Below the pieces are notes generated by a model that worked only from the letters and a program-made list of their open reading frames with translations, was not told the origin of the DNA and did not search any database. Below are positions 32,981 through 43,820 of a DNA stretch of 64,000 nt, piece after piece. The stretch is taken from NCBI GenBank assembly GCA_949825045.1, contig OX463821.1, positions 35,980,486-36,044,485 on the forward strand, written 5' to 3'. The position numbers and the translations under genes are program-made. Numbering within the stretch: position 1 is the first letter of the stretch; each line of letters opens with the position of its first letter. Origin of the DNA: Argyresthia goedartella. Taxonomy: Eukaryota > Arthropoda > Insecta > Lepidoptera > Argyresthiidae.

Positions 32981-35816
32981 GAAAGTGAGAGTCATGCCAT
33001 TTATTGCCAAAGCAATGTTCTTGCTGAGCTTAAATATAAGAAATATAGAAATTTATGCAATTACATAATAAAATTTCTGAAGAGAGAACATCAAAAAAGC
33101 GAACTAGCTAAAAACTCTAACAACCCTAAAAAGTTATGGGACACGGTTAAAAACATATGTTATTTAAATAAGAAGTCTACGGAAGCATTGCCGTTGTTAG
33201 CTCTTGAAAAAACACGCTACCAGTCTATTAATCGCGTTAATGAATTCTTCTCTAATGTGGGGAAAAACTTAGCTAATAAAATAATATCTACAAAAAATGT
33301 TAATGTAAATCAAATTATTTATAATCCTACAAATACTAAACCAGTAACGCCAACAAGTTCATTTTTCATTTACCCTACTGATGAGGTTGAAGTTTCTAAT
33401 CTCATAAAATCCCTAAAAAATAGCTCGTCTTGCGGATGGGACGGAATTACAGCCACTATTCTTAAAATTTTAAATACATTTTTAACTTCACCTTTGACTT
33501 ATGTGTTTAACCTCTGTATTGCCACAGGAATATTTCCAGACGTTTTCAAAAAATCTATTATTCGGCCTATACACAAGGGTGGAGATGTAGACAGTGTCGG
33601 AAACTATAGGCCCATTTCATTATTGCCAACTCTATCAAAATTATTTGAAAAAATCATCAACAAACGATTAGTTAATTATCTAGAGTCAAACAAATACCTT
33701 TCAAATAATCAATTTGGCTTTAGAAAACAAAAATCTACGGAAGATGCTGTCACGGTTCTAACTAAACATATTGTCGACAAACTCGACAAAGGCGAAAGAT
33801 GTGCAACTATATTCCTAGATTTTGCCAAAGCGTTCGACACTGTCTCCATCCCCATCCTCCTACAGAAACTTAGCGTCTTAGGGATACGGGGTTTACCTCT
33901 AGAACTACTCAAAAGTTACCTCAGTGACAGGACACAGGCTGTTAAAATTGACTCAACTACTAGTGACTTTATGACAGTCAGCTTTGGTGTCCCACAGGGC
34001 AGTGTTCTGGGTCCAACCCTTTTCCTAGTCTACATAAATAACTTATGTGAAATGGAACTTACAAACTGCAAAATTGTTACTTTTGCCGATGACACAGCTA
34101 TTGTGTTTCACCACAAGACATGGAAAGATGTGGCATCTATAGCTAACGCTGGCCTTTCCACTATAGCCAACTGGCTCGACGCAAATTTACTTACCCTCAA
34201 TGTTAGTAAATCCAAATTTATTACTTTTAGTACAAGGTGTACCACTCAACTGCGCGAAGACGAAATTGCCTTAAAGATTCACTCTTGTAATCCGACTTCA
34301 TCTGCCTGTAACTGCGAGGACTTGGAAAGGGTCTCGAAAATTCGGTACCTAGGCGTTATAGTGGACAGGTATCTATCGTGGGCTGACCACATTAACTTGA
34401 CGGTGAGGAGAGTGCGTAGAACCGTAAATATAATCAAAACTCTTAGGCATATTACTGATTTGCGGACCCTAAAAATCGTATACTTTGCTTTCTCTCATTC
34501 TCTGTTAACGTACTGCATCAGAGCCTGGGGTGGTGCCTATAAAACCCACCTTCTGAACCTTGAAAGAGCCCAGAGATATGTACTAAAAATTATGATAAAT
34601 AAACCACGAAGATACCCTACTATTAAAGTATATAATGAGTCCCAAATACTTTCAGTACGCCAATCCTACATCAAAGCAATTGTACTTCATCAACATCAAA
34701 ATTCCTCAACCAGTTCCACCAATCTAATAAAAAAGAAAAATAGACGCCTTATGCATAAAATATTCCAAATCCCTTTTATACGAACTTCATTTGCCAAAAG
34801 GTTTATTAACTACATTGGGCCAACTATTTACAATAAGATAAACAAAATAATCAATATTCATTGCTTGAACAAATTTACTTGCATTAGAATACTAAAAAAA
34901 TATTTACAAGAACTGGACTATGATCAGACCGAAAAGCTACTAAGCCCATAAAATTGTGTTACCTACATTGTCTAAACAACTATTAACTAATCATACTTTA
35001 TGTCGCTTCTACTACAGCATAGGTCTCTGGCTACAGTTTTTTCCATAACCTGTGACCAGTGTATGTTGGCCCTATACTGGGTACATGGTGAAGGCGGACT
35101 GGGTCAATTAGTATTGGACTCTTGACCATTCTTTATTGACCAGTGCGGATTGATCCTAGCACTAAGCCTGAACATAGGGATAGCCCGGCCACCATACAGT
35201 GGTTGTTAACTTGCTATGCTTTCTGTTACCATGCCAAACTTTTATTAATTCTAACCTACCCTACATTACCGTGACCATACAATTTCGCTTTACAAAGTAA
35301 GTTTCTGTGCTGATAAGTAATAATATTACATTTGCTATCTTGAAACAATACATTATCGAGAATCTAAATAAAATAAGAATATCTATGTATCTAAGTATAG
35401 TTAAATATTATATTCATTTAATTTTAATAGTTAAATAAATATTTATGTAAGTTTATAATAATATAATATATATATTTAAGTATGTCTATTATAATATAAT
35501 GGTGTTATTAATATAATAATTACTCATATACATATAATATTATATCAGATATATTTAATATAATACTTGTAGTAAGATACTTAAAAAGTGAGCCATAATT
35601 GTTTAGGCTTGTCTTTTAATTTAATCTAGTAGGCATTAGGTACTTGTTTTGTTAAGTGCATTACATAGACTGTGACAACATAATTTTTAATTAAGTTCAT
35701 CCAGAACGGAAACACTAAACCCCAAGATACAATTAATATTAGTTTGGGGTTTAGAATTTACAAAAGTTTTTGTAATTATGTTTCTTTTGGCTCAATAAAT
35801 ACATTTTGATTTTGAT
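32981..35816 (+). mobile_element. LINE-D, 5'-truncated non-LTR retrotransposon
   Basis: Begins inside ORF2 (RT), has about 860 bp of AT-rich 3' UTR, and ends in GATT/GATTTT units at about 35796-35816. Flanked on both sides by penton coding sequence. The target duplication is not clear. Confidence 0.8.
32983..34951 (+). CDS. LINE-D reverse transcriptase, 5'-truncated but otherwise open
   Basis: The frame is open from the junction (about 32983) to the stop at 34951, about 655 codons; the usual start and endonuclease are missing by truncation. RT motifs in order: 'SSCGWDGI', 'IIRPIHKGGDVDSVGNYRPI', 'NNQFGFRKQKSTEDAV', 'IFLDFAKAFDTVS', 'SFGVPQGSVLGPTLFLVY' and the catalytic 'TFADDTAIVF', then thumb and C-terminal helical domain ('IRYLGVIVDRYLSWADHI', 'YCIRAWGGAY'). 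The absence of stops suggests a recent insertion. The element cannot start its own cycle. It resembles LINE-A in tail type and RT style. Confidence 0.85.
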
Positions 35817-36235
35817 TGATTGATATTACTTTCTAATATCTCCTTTCCGAACCCTAAAATCGAACCAATAGAGTTTTCTTTTTCAAAATGAATATCCTTG
35901 GAACAAAACAATTTCGTAGTTAAAGTATTATTGTTACAAATTAATTTAAAATCACAGTCCTTCACATTGATTTTTAAATAATCATTAATATCTTCAAGTT
36001 CATAGGAACCCTCGGATATTTTAAGACTATCATCTTGACCATAATATAATGTGTTGTTTCTTTCATCTATGTTTGGGATAGAATTAAACGTTGAAAAATA
36101 TAAAAGACCGCATTCGTACTCGCTGTTGAGTTGCAGAGGTGTTGAATAATATGTTGATAAACAAGAATCGTTCCCTGTTATGGATAACGTAAAAGACATG
36201 ATGAGAGTGAAGACCAGAGTGTCAGAACATGTTAT

Positions 36236-37262
36236 TTATAAATGATTATCCCAAAATTGACGTAAGAATTTTATACATAAATGTCCACAGTTTAATGTAT
36301 CATACGATTGATATTGATTAAAGTTATAACAAATGTTTACGTGACGTAAGTAACGAAAAAGTTCTAAAGGTGGTTTAAGATCACCAAAACTATAAATACC
36401 AAAATACCAAATACTCGCAGATGTTATTTATTTTTGCGTAGGCTACCCAGTGAGTTCCAGGTCTATCAGAACTGTCTAAGTTCACAACTGCACATTCATT
36501 CTTATATGGTTTCTTCGGTAGTGTATCCCGCATGAACACTCCTCGAAAGAACGGAACATCCGAGGCGAAATTTAAGATGTCTAGATTAGTGAGTGCGCGA
36601 GAAGGTAGCCTTTTTTTTAGTTTTTATCTGCCGAACAAATAATCCTGCTCCTTTCTTATATGGTTTTATATAAAGACCTTTACCAATCGCGATAGATTCC
36701 ATAATTTTATTGTGGCGTTCTGATTCCAGCAAGTTCTTTTTAGTTGCTTGATAATCGTTAACTGCTTTAGCAATGCCTGCTGCACCTCTTGCTAACGATC
36801 CTAATGCCGAAAGGCCTGCGAATATTGGAATAAGTGGTAATATTCCACCAGTTTTTGGTATTGGAATAATACGTGGTAATTTTACACGACAATTTTTAGG
36901 AAAACATTTTTTTGCTGCTAAGAGCATAAATTTAATAGCAGCTTTATTATTTTTAGGCTTATATTTTTTTAATTGATCAGTCAAACTTTTGACAATCTTC
37001 TTAAAATTTTTGACACCACTGCCAACTTTGACTTTTGTTTTCATTACTTTATTCACCAACCAAGAGGCAACTTTTTCTCCTTTACTAGCGTCTTTGGAAC
37101 GCATACGTGTCTTAGCCATATTGATCAATCGAATATCAGCCTTTTTTCTATCTTCACTATTATTAGAAATATATGCAATATCGTGTTGCAAACAAGCGAT
37201 ATCTAATTTGTTGATTCCTTTTTCTCCTCTTGCTAAGCGTTCCCGTAAACGTGTACCTGGAC
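36236..37262 (-). pseudogene. Polinton phospholipase-like plus cysteine protease gene (5' end deleted)
   Basis: From 37262: 'PGTRLRERLARGEKGI', 'LDIACLQHDIAY' (the HD pair of parvovirus-type phospholipase A2), a basic segment, a Gly/Ala-rich hydrophobic stretch ('LPLIPIFAGLSALGSLARGA') and 'KGLYIKPYKKGAGLFVRQIK'. The frame stops at 36586. In the next frame comes an adenain-like protease: 'ALTNLDILNFA', 'FFRGVFMRDTLPKKPYKNEC', 'GTHWVAYAK' (catalytic His) and, after another shift near 36420, 'CGHLCIKFLRQFW' (catalytic Cys) to the stop at 36236. The A-run at about 36605-36612 is the likely site of the first shift. Polinton proteases are thought to mature capsid proteins, and the phospholipase-like part may act on membranes. 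The protease half has no long uninterrupted frame. Confidence 0.8.
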
Positions 37263-37561
37263 TCAGTTCCTTGATCCGTTTGCAGATTTTGAGGGGACCT
37301 TACACATTTCATTATATCTAAGAATGAAGATGCAACTTCAGTCTTTGTTTTAGTTTTTAGTGGTTTCACCCATGCAAACTTAGAGAATGCATCAATAACA
37401 ACTAAGATAAATTTATATCCTCTGTTTTCACGGGCAAATGATTTAATATCTATTAAATCTGCTTGCCACAGGTCACCTATCCCTTTTAAGGTCACATGTC
37501 GACGTGAAAAATTCCGACGTGCTTGTTTATGGATCTCGTCAATAATTTGTTGTCTACTCAT
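37263..37561 (-). pseudogene. Polinton integrase, C-terminal half deleted
   Basis: Starts 'MSRQQIIDEIHKQARRNFSR', then 'GIGDLWQADLIDI' (first catalytic Asp), 'GYKFILVVIDAFSKFAWVKP' and 'SPQNLQTDQGTE' (second Asp). The sequence then switches to the phospholipase-like gene, so the catalytic Glu and the C-terminal (chromodomain-bearing in relatives) part are gone. Normal length is over 270 residues; about 99 remain. The ATG overlaps the previous gene's stop by four bases (37558-37561), as in a compact transcription unit. Integrases of this group insert Polinton DNA with 5-6-bp duplications. Confidence 0.88.
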
Positions 37562-37821
37562 GATTTTTGTACCCCTCTGAGTAAATTGGTAATTTCCTCT
37601 TTTGTGTAATAATTTTTATTTATTTTTACTACTAAAGAATTTACTTGATTTTGTATTTTCCTAAGGTCATCATAGATTTCTAGTCTCGAAGGTATTGACT
37701 TTATGAGTTGATCGACGTAGGCTTTATTAGTTGCCTCGTCTGAAGTTCGTGGTAACTTCAAACCTTTCAATCTAGCATGACGTAAGTCTATATCACCCTC
37801 TATATTTCCTGATTGTCGCAA
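37558..37821 (-). CDS. Small Polinton protein with a coiled C-terminus
   Basis: An 87-codon intact frame. It begins 'MRQSGNIEGDIDLRHARLKG' and has 'LPRTSDEATNKAYVDQLIKS', a segment reminiscent of the 'NKAYVD' linker in phage and virus fibre proteins, followed by a predicted coiled coil ('YDDLRKIQNQVNSLVVKINK'). A fibre or structural role is only a guess. It lies between the conserved unknown protein and the integrase on the same strand, with a four-base overlap to the integrase. Confidence 0.6.
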   Translation of the reverse strand: MRQSGNIEGDIDLRHARLKGLKLPRTSDEATNKAYVDQLIKSIPSRLEIYDDLRKIQNQVNSLVVKINKNYYTKEEITNLLRGVQKS

Positions 37822-37932
37822 TCGTTTGTGTACATGATGAACAAATTTATCAATATTTATTTTATGAGTGTTGACTCGATGACAGGTAATAAAATACTGG
37901 TATTGTGTATGAATTCATAGTTATATATTTAA

Positions 37933-38952
37933 TCAATGATACCACTTTCCTGTAATTCATTCAATATTGAAATTATTTCTCCATCTAGACCAGTATTACC
38001 CGCATCACGTGATGCTATAAGAAGTTTTAATCTTTCAACTAGTTCATTAGGGTCATCCCAATAAACAGAATCAGTATTTTTTTTCATTCGTTTCAATAAA
38101 GGCAATCCGGAACCTTGACATAAATTTTCAGTACTGCTGGTACAGTCTTTATTATTTTTAAATAGCGGCTTAATGATATTTAGGAGGGATCAAACCCTTG
38201 TTAGATTTAATTGGTTTAGTTGAATCGAAATCTCTTCGATGTGCATTAGTGAGCAACAGTAGTTGCTTATAGTTTTCCAAATCTATTGAGGTGATAAGAT
38301 CCATATCAGGAGATTTGTTAAACAAAAATTCTGTTAATCCTGGTGTTGTGATATATTTGTTACCGTTCACTACAATGGATTTGTCTTTTAGAGTAACTCT
38401 AGATGACCCTAACATGTGTTTACCCCGAACCATTCTCACACCAAATGGAACATCTTGGTATACACCGGAACTCATCAACCAAGAGAGAGAACTATTAAGG
38501 CTTTCATCACTACCCGCTGCTGTGTTGTATGATGTATTAGATAAGTTTAAATTATGGTTTTCGTTTTCAGATTCACTCGTACCGCTTTCGGTTTCAGATA
38601 CAAGCAAACTTTTTGGTTCAGTTTGTTTTGATATTACAGTCAGCCTTCTTTTACTTTTTACGTCAGCAGTATCACTTTCATTGAATTGACTTTCAGATAG
38701 CTCATCAGAGTTGCTACGCTTACGCTTTTTGATTAGCATCCGTGGGGACATTTCCGCTTGTAAGTCTTCATTTGATGGAATCCTTTGAATATTTTGTTTC
38801 GAAATCTGGTTTAAAGAATCAGTTATGGGTTTAAACATTGTTTCTAGAACTAAATTATTGTTATTTGTATGTTCTTGAATCTGCTTTACTTTTCTTCTAA
38901 CTGCATCGGCAGATTTAACTATTTCTTTTTTTAACGTCTTTTCCAGGTCCAT
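37933..38952 (-). pseudogene. Conserved Polinton protein of unknown function (DUF8207-like from memory)
   Basis: The main frame at 38952-38170 begins with a coiled N-terminus ('MDLEKTLKKEIVKSADAVRR'), has a Ser/acidic middle ('SESQFNESDTADVKSKRR'), and a C-terminal domain with 'GVYQDVPFGVRMVRGKHMLG', 'GNKYITTPGLTEFLFNKSPD' and 'LLTNAHRRDFDS'. The usual end of this family ('DSVYWDDPNELVERLKLLI', 'EIISILNELQESGIID') is found in another frame from about 38160 to the stop at 37933, so one shift near 38170-38190 truncates the protein. It sits next to the packaging ATPase in many arthropod Polintons. Function unknown. Confidence 0.72.
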
Positions 38953-39041
38953 TATTATTTCGTGTGTCTAGTCTCTGCGACATCAAATGTTATAGTGATT
39001 CAACTAATGCCTTTCAAGGACATAAATAGAAATAAAAAATG

Positions 39042-40292
39042 TTATTCAACAATAAATGTATCAAATTTAAATCGATAGCAACCACTGTTTTCTTCACAAT
39101 CCTTGTTTATAACAAGATAGCTATACGGTTCGCTCCAAATTTTGGAACACATTTTTTTAAAATTATTCCAACTCATGTCTACATTTACGTGCTCATCATA
39201 AACATGTTTCATATTTATTTCATCTTGCTTGAAAAGAATTATAAGATTGGCGTTGTCACGTACAAGTTGTTTTGGTACTTTAGTGTACGTTTGATTTAGA
39301 TAAAAAGAATCTATATTTTTATGTCTACCCATTGCAAAGTAGTCTCTAATACTGCTTTGGTTTCCACATGCTACATCATCAAATATTATGATAGAGTTAG
39401 GCATAGCCTTTTCAGGTGTTTAATATTTATGCTTCGGAACGCACCTCTTTTTGTTGCGCGACTCGGACCGCGAGTGATCGGAAACGAAACTAGCAGCTGT
39501 CACTTATATAGAAACGAGATGACGAGTTAGAGGTTACTTTTTTGACAGGGAAAAAATGTCGGCACATGGCATTCGGGCCTTGGCTGTATTTTATTGTAAT
39601 AATTGTCTAACACAGGTGTCGGGCCTGGTCGGAGTGTTAATTATAATAATCGTCGGGAATAAGTAGATTCACGTCATCGGAGTGAGTGCTTCGTGTTGTG
39701 GAAGAGTATGTGATTCGGGGATCAATTCGTCGCATTCGGACAGCGACCCTTTGTGTCGGCAAGCAACACGACGGCGACAGCATCGGGCTACGACGAGAGT
39801 AAGATTCGACTCCTCTCCCCTCACCCCCCGTGTGCTCCTTATCCCGTGTTCCTGCCTCGAATTGAGCTTTCGAATTCCGGTCCACGGCGTCAAAGGTCAG
39901 TTCCACTTGTGATACTCCTGGTGAAAACCAACCCTAACAAGATTCCACGCCCGTTCGGTTGAGGCGTGGAATTAATCATCAGAGCTTAGTATGTTTTCGT
40001 TTTCATGATATTTTGCGAACCCCACAGAAGGAACTAAACTCAAAACACGTTCCAAATATATATATTTAGGTTGGTATAAGGTTTTGGAGTAAATATAAAC
40101 ATTTTTAAAACAAAGCCCTTCTTTATGCAGTAAGAGACCGATCATCAAATTAGTTTTACCACAGTTCGATGGACCACAAATTATACATCGAATAGAGTTG
40201 GGTAAGAGAGAGCCGTGTCGTCCGTTTCGTTTTATTCTGTCGAAACAATACTTTTCAAACAGTAATGATTGCTTTTGTTTAATAAATCTCAT
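39042..40292 (-). pseudogene. Polinton genome-packaging ATPase, split by a ~550-bp insert
   Basis: N-terminal part at 40292-39972: 'RCIICGPSNCGKTNLMIGLL' with the Walker A loop. C-terminal part at about 39416-39042: 'NSIIIFDDVACGNQSSIRDY' with Walker B, 'FYLNQTYTKVPKQLVRDNAN' with the sensor Gln and arginine region, ending '...RFKFDTFIVE'. This is the FtsK/HerA-type A32-like ATPase of Polintons, which would pump DNA into capsids. The insert at about 39420-39971 lies between the two Walker motifs. Confidence 0.88.
39420..39971. mobile_element. Unknown ~550-bp insert ending in a 10-bp hairpin
   Basis: Higher GC than its surroundings. 'ttaat' is found at 39420-39424 and 39972-39976, a possible target duplication. 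The right end is a perfect stem, 'attccacgcc' and 'ggcgtggaat', around 39942-39972. A TATA-like 'cttatataga' is near 39504. No RT or transposase is seen. It could be a solo LTR, or a non-autonomous element with a terminal hairpin. Confidence 0.55.
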
Positions 40293-40367
40293 ATTTATTG
40301 AAATGGTTTAAACTCTACCACTGTTCGGAAACAAGTGTAATATTATTGTGTTTACATTGAATTTAAA

Positions 40368-40593
40368 GTATTTTTAATTGTCAGTCTTGACGTATTTATC
40401 AAACTGTAATAAGCGGTCAACGAAATAAAATTAGGTGAGGGTTATTGTTACATTTGAATCAATTATAAATCAAAATAAATTCTTTCCATGCTTCCCTTCG
40501 CCTTTCCATACATCACAGCTCAATTTAAACACGTTCAAGCCGAAGCGGCAACGCGAAGCGTTGTGCGACGCGGAGAGGAGCGGAGCGAACGGC
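40368..40593 (+). repeat. Second copy of the palindromic repeat (inverted to 1723-1988)
   Basis: Aligns by eye at about 90% with the reverse complement of 1768-1988, including 'gggttattgttacatttgaa' and the GC-rich 'cgcggagaggagcggagcga'. The outer arm is cut at 40594, where the RTE-like LINE begins. It lies 76 bases beyond the ATPase start. Confidence 0.75.
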
Positions 40594-41262
40594 TCGACCG
40601 ATATGTCCCAAGATCCGATCACAGTAGACGGCCGAGTGATGGAGCAAGTGGAGGAGTATAACTACCTAGGGCAGATCATCAGACTGGGACGGGACTCGCT
40701 GGATCGCGAGATTGACCGAAGAATCCAGCTTTCTTGGGGAGCATTCGGAAAGCTCAAGGACGTCTTCCACTCCAAGATCCCTCAATCGCTGAAGACTAGA
40801 GTCTATAACCAGTGTGTTCTCCCGGTGATGACTTACGCTTGCGAGACATGGACGCTTACTGCCGGGATGATGAACAAACTTAGAGTCACACAAAGAGCGA
40901 TGGAAAGGTCGATGCTCGGAGTGTCCCGCCGCGACATGATAAGAAACGAGCTCATCCGCCAACGCACTAAAGTTACCGATATAGTAAAACGAGTCGCGCG
41001 ACTTAAATGGCAATGAGCTGGACACATCTGTCGCAGAAATGACGGAAGATGGAGCTCTAAAGTTTTGTTCTGGAGACCCCGCACAGGAAAAAGAAGCGTT
41101 GGGAGACCTGCGACACGGTGGTCCGACGACATAAAGATCACGGCCGGCCTATCCTGGACGAGAATGGCCGCGGACCGCACAAGATGGAGGACAACTGGGG
41201 AGGCATATGTCCAACGATGGACGGTGAAATGCTGAAGAAGAAGAAAGAAGAAGAAGATTAAT
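40594..41262 (+). pseudogene. RTE-like LINE fragment, RT C-terminal end
   Basis: The frame 40594-41013 encodes 'VEEYNYLGQIIRLGRDSLDR', 'KTRVYNQCVLPVMTYACETW' and 'RVTQRAMERSMLGVSRRDMI', the C-terminal region of RTE/BovB-like reverse transcriptases. After a TGA at 41014, where relatives have Trp, the same frame continues ('WSSKVLFWRPRTGKRSVGRP', 'TRWSDDIK') to about 41235, then a GAA/GAAGAA tail at 41236-41262. The catalytic YADD part is missing, so it is a 5'-truncated dead copy. Confidence 0.82.
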
Positions 41263-42385
41263 CCTGTTAATATGGTTGACGTTTTCTATATTTGAAAATG
41301 ATAATTTTTTCTTTGATCTTTGCCTGCGTTAATTTTTGAAATATTTCCATTCGGTGGAAAGGGTTCACAATGTGTTCACAATTTTTTAAGCAAAGATGGA
41401 GTTGTGTTAATTTTAGGAACGGAGGTATTATAGTTGTCTGATAAGTTTTTCGCTAGTTTTTTTGTCAGAAAGTTTGTCGAATGATAACCATTCGAGAAGC
41501 TAAATCTTAGCTAGATTCAGCTGTTTGCCTTCGTATTGTAATAGAGAGATTTCTAGCGTTAGGTAGGTTAGTGTTAAGCCGCGAATAATTGTATGATGGG
41601 ATCATAGGGTGTTATAATTTAAGTTTTTTAAGGTGCATAGCCTTCACCTTAAGTGTAGTTAGGTTTATATTAAGTAGAATCTACACCCTAAGAGTAGTTA
41701 GGTGGGTAACTTAACTTATGACCTTCGGTCAGTTTATTCTATTTCTTGTCAATTTTTTCTTATTCATGTCAATGTTTTGTTTTGGTACTGGTCTTATGCG
41801 TGATCAGAATTTAATATTAGGGTACTCGATGTTATTTAAAATTATGCTTGCGGCATATTTATGTTTTCTAGATTTCAAGCATAGCAAACTAACTTAATGT
41901 TAACATTTAATGTTTTTTAGATATTAGACTTTGAGATAGGGTTGTCATTTTAGATTTTAGACTTTGAGTTAGGGTTGCCACTTTGAAAAAAAAATATTTT
42001 TTCCGTTGTTTTTTTTTTTTTGAAGGGAGGGGGAATGTTTGTAAGGTTCGATATTTGTTTATGCGATTATATTGTATACGGGCCTCTTTAGAGTGGGTGT
42101 TCACTTTGACACTGTTACTTATTTTGTAGTTTTAAAAAGAAAGAGGCTGGGATGTGAGAAGTCAATGTGACACACTTCACCTTAGGCTTCGGCCAGCGAC
42201 TGAGCTAAATTATATAGTGAGGATTAGCGTAATGGCTATCGAGCCAGTTGTGGATCCCTTTTATACAAAGTGTAAATATACTAAATAAATAAAAACACAC
42301 ACAAAAACCAGTCAAGTCTTATAATTTATAATTCAAGTATCTCGGAGAAGTGCTCAAGATTCCTACAGTACCTAGACAAGTTTTG
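41263..42385 (+). other. Non-coding; probable 3' end and LTR of a Gypsy-type element
   Basis: No coding frame of note. A purine tract 'gaagggagggggaa' at 42020-42033 is followed by 'tgtttgtaaggttcg', the usual arrangement of a polypurine tract and 3' LTR start. AATAAA-like signals lie at 42284-42295. No matching second LTR was found. Confidence 0.35.
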
Positions 42386-42900
42386 AAGCGTAGTAAAAAG
42401 CTTTTTAATTTTAATTTTTAATTTAAAAAACAACTTTTTATTATAAGACTTAACTCCACTTAAAATGACTGCCCGATTTGAGGGCTGATAACTAATTGAA
42501 TGCTCCCAGCGTCTCTACAGGCTTCCAAATTACAAACATAGGTCATCTCAACTTAACGTAGCCACTCTTGGACCAGCAAAGTATCACAGATAGACTAAAC
42601 ATCCATTCTAGGAAACTATCTGTGCCTACGACCTAAGTGCTGATGAAGCATTGACAGTCAGCACTTCAGGTCGAGAGGAGAATATAACTCCTCCCTCCTT
42701 AAGAGTAGAATAACCTGATGAACAGTTATTTTATTTTATTTATTTGACACAAATCCACAGTTATGATGATGATCAGCGTGATTCGGCCAAAGACTCTGAA
42801 GACAATCTTTCTTAAGGTAATTTACAGTTAAACACGAAACAATCAAAAATAAAAGTACATAAAAAACAATGGTAGCAAGGCTTATTCTATTCACATACAC

Positions 42901-43731
42901 TCAACTGTGATTTTCACTATCACTAAGGGCGATGCTCTGTTTCACAACACGGGATAGGTAATTCGACTCATCCAGGTTGACGTCTTCCATGTTAACTGCA
43001 GGTATGCTGAAGGTGTCATGACGTTTTAGGTCTGGTAGCATGATTATTGGAACTTTCGCGTAGCTCATACTGTCTATGAAGGATCGTGCACGATGCAATT
43101 GTGTACGTCACATGGTTCGTCAATTGATAATATGTATGTACCAGTTATGGGTTGTCGCGTGTCATCAGTGTTGCAGCTCCTTGTCAGGATCGCTTTGTTT
43201 CTTGAATACAGGATCCGGCTGTTAGGTCCAATTTATTGCACTTTTGTAGCTTCGATGCATACTGGAACTTGAAGTCAGTGATTTTGGTTAGTGTCAAACC
43301 TCATAAGTTGTTCTATGCAGATCTCCTTGGGATAGATGACTCGGTTTTTAATGGTGCATAGGAACTGCTCTTCAGCTATCCGTCTGCATTGTTTCATGAT
43401 TGGTAAGTATGTTGAACCTCTTGCCAATAGTTAAGGATATTTAGATATGATTAAAAGGTTTTTGATTTTCAGGTTCATGGAATATGGGTAAAGGATAGAG
43501 TTTAAAATAATTATAGGTACTGTTGTCAATCGTGGGCACTTTCAATATAAATATTATATCTTTACCTTTCATATAAGATTTTAGAGTAAAAGTATTTTCC
43601 AATTTTATGAGATTCATTAAATATACTTTATATATTAAGTTTTCTATTTCAGATATTAGTCCAAGGTGAAGAAGTAATTCTGTGGAGTTTACAATTGATT
43701 GGTGTAAGAGAGATACCCTGCTGAAAGCCAA
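42901..43731 (-). pseudogene. Errantivirus-type envelope remnant
   Basis: 43731-43441 encodes a stretch typical of the middle of insect errantivirus envelope proteins ('SELLLHLGLISEIENLIY'-like order, then 'LKVPTIDNSTYNYFKLYPLP'). 43440-43100 continues with Cys-rich traces in changing frames, and 43098-42901 gives the next part ('SIPAVNMEDVNLDESNYLSR'). Several frame changes and stops lie between. It belongs to the envelope family related to the baculovirus F protein. This copy is dead; I saw no signal peptide or fusion-site region. Confidence 0.6.
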
Positions 43732-43820
43732 TGCAATTTCAATTTTACTTTACTTAATATATATTGTACGGAATTAGGTGCACTGGTGCGCTCCAAGGTG
43801 AATGCGATTCTTGGATGACA

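Larger units (their letters stand above)
32706..36199 (-). pseudogene. Polinton penton (minor capsid) protein, split by LINE-D
   Basis: N-terminal part at 36199 to about 35820: 'MSFTLSITGNDSCLSTYYST', 'YECGLLYFSTFNSIPNI', 'EDINDYL', 'GSILGFGKEIL'. C-terminal part at about 32980-32706: 'RIECDIVSGSFVNGEPSH', 'FAPNVPPGYRIIEIPRNIIY', 'NKITIRILDSENNLINLR', ending '...QLYLHIKKK'. This layout matches the single-jelly-roll penton protein of Polintons, which would fill capsid vertices. The break is LINE-D. The penton starts about 40 bases after the protease stop, and the capsid gene follows it on the same strand. Confidence 0.83.

Noticed and set aside
37163..37261. Extension of the integrase frame beyond 'TDQGTE'
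   Set aside because: After this point the frame translates the phospholipase gene out of register; it is not integrase.
39637..39912. Several 60-90-codon frames on both strands in the ATPase insert
   Set aside because: Overlapping frames on both strands in a GC-richer insert with no recognisable domain; not supportable as genes.
39942..39976. Helitron 3' end (hairpin near terminus)
   Set aside because: The hairpin resembles one, but no CTRR follows it and the A/T junction is absent; left as unknown.
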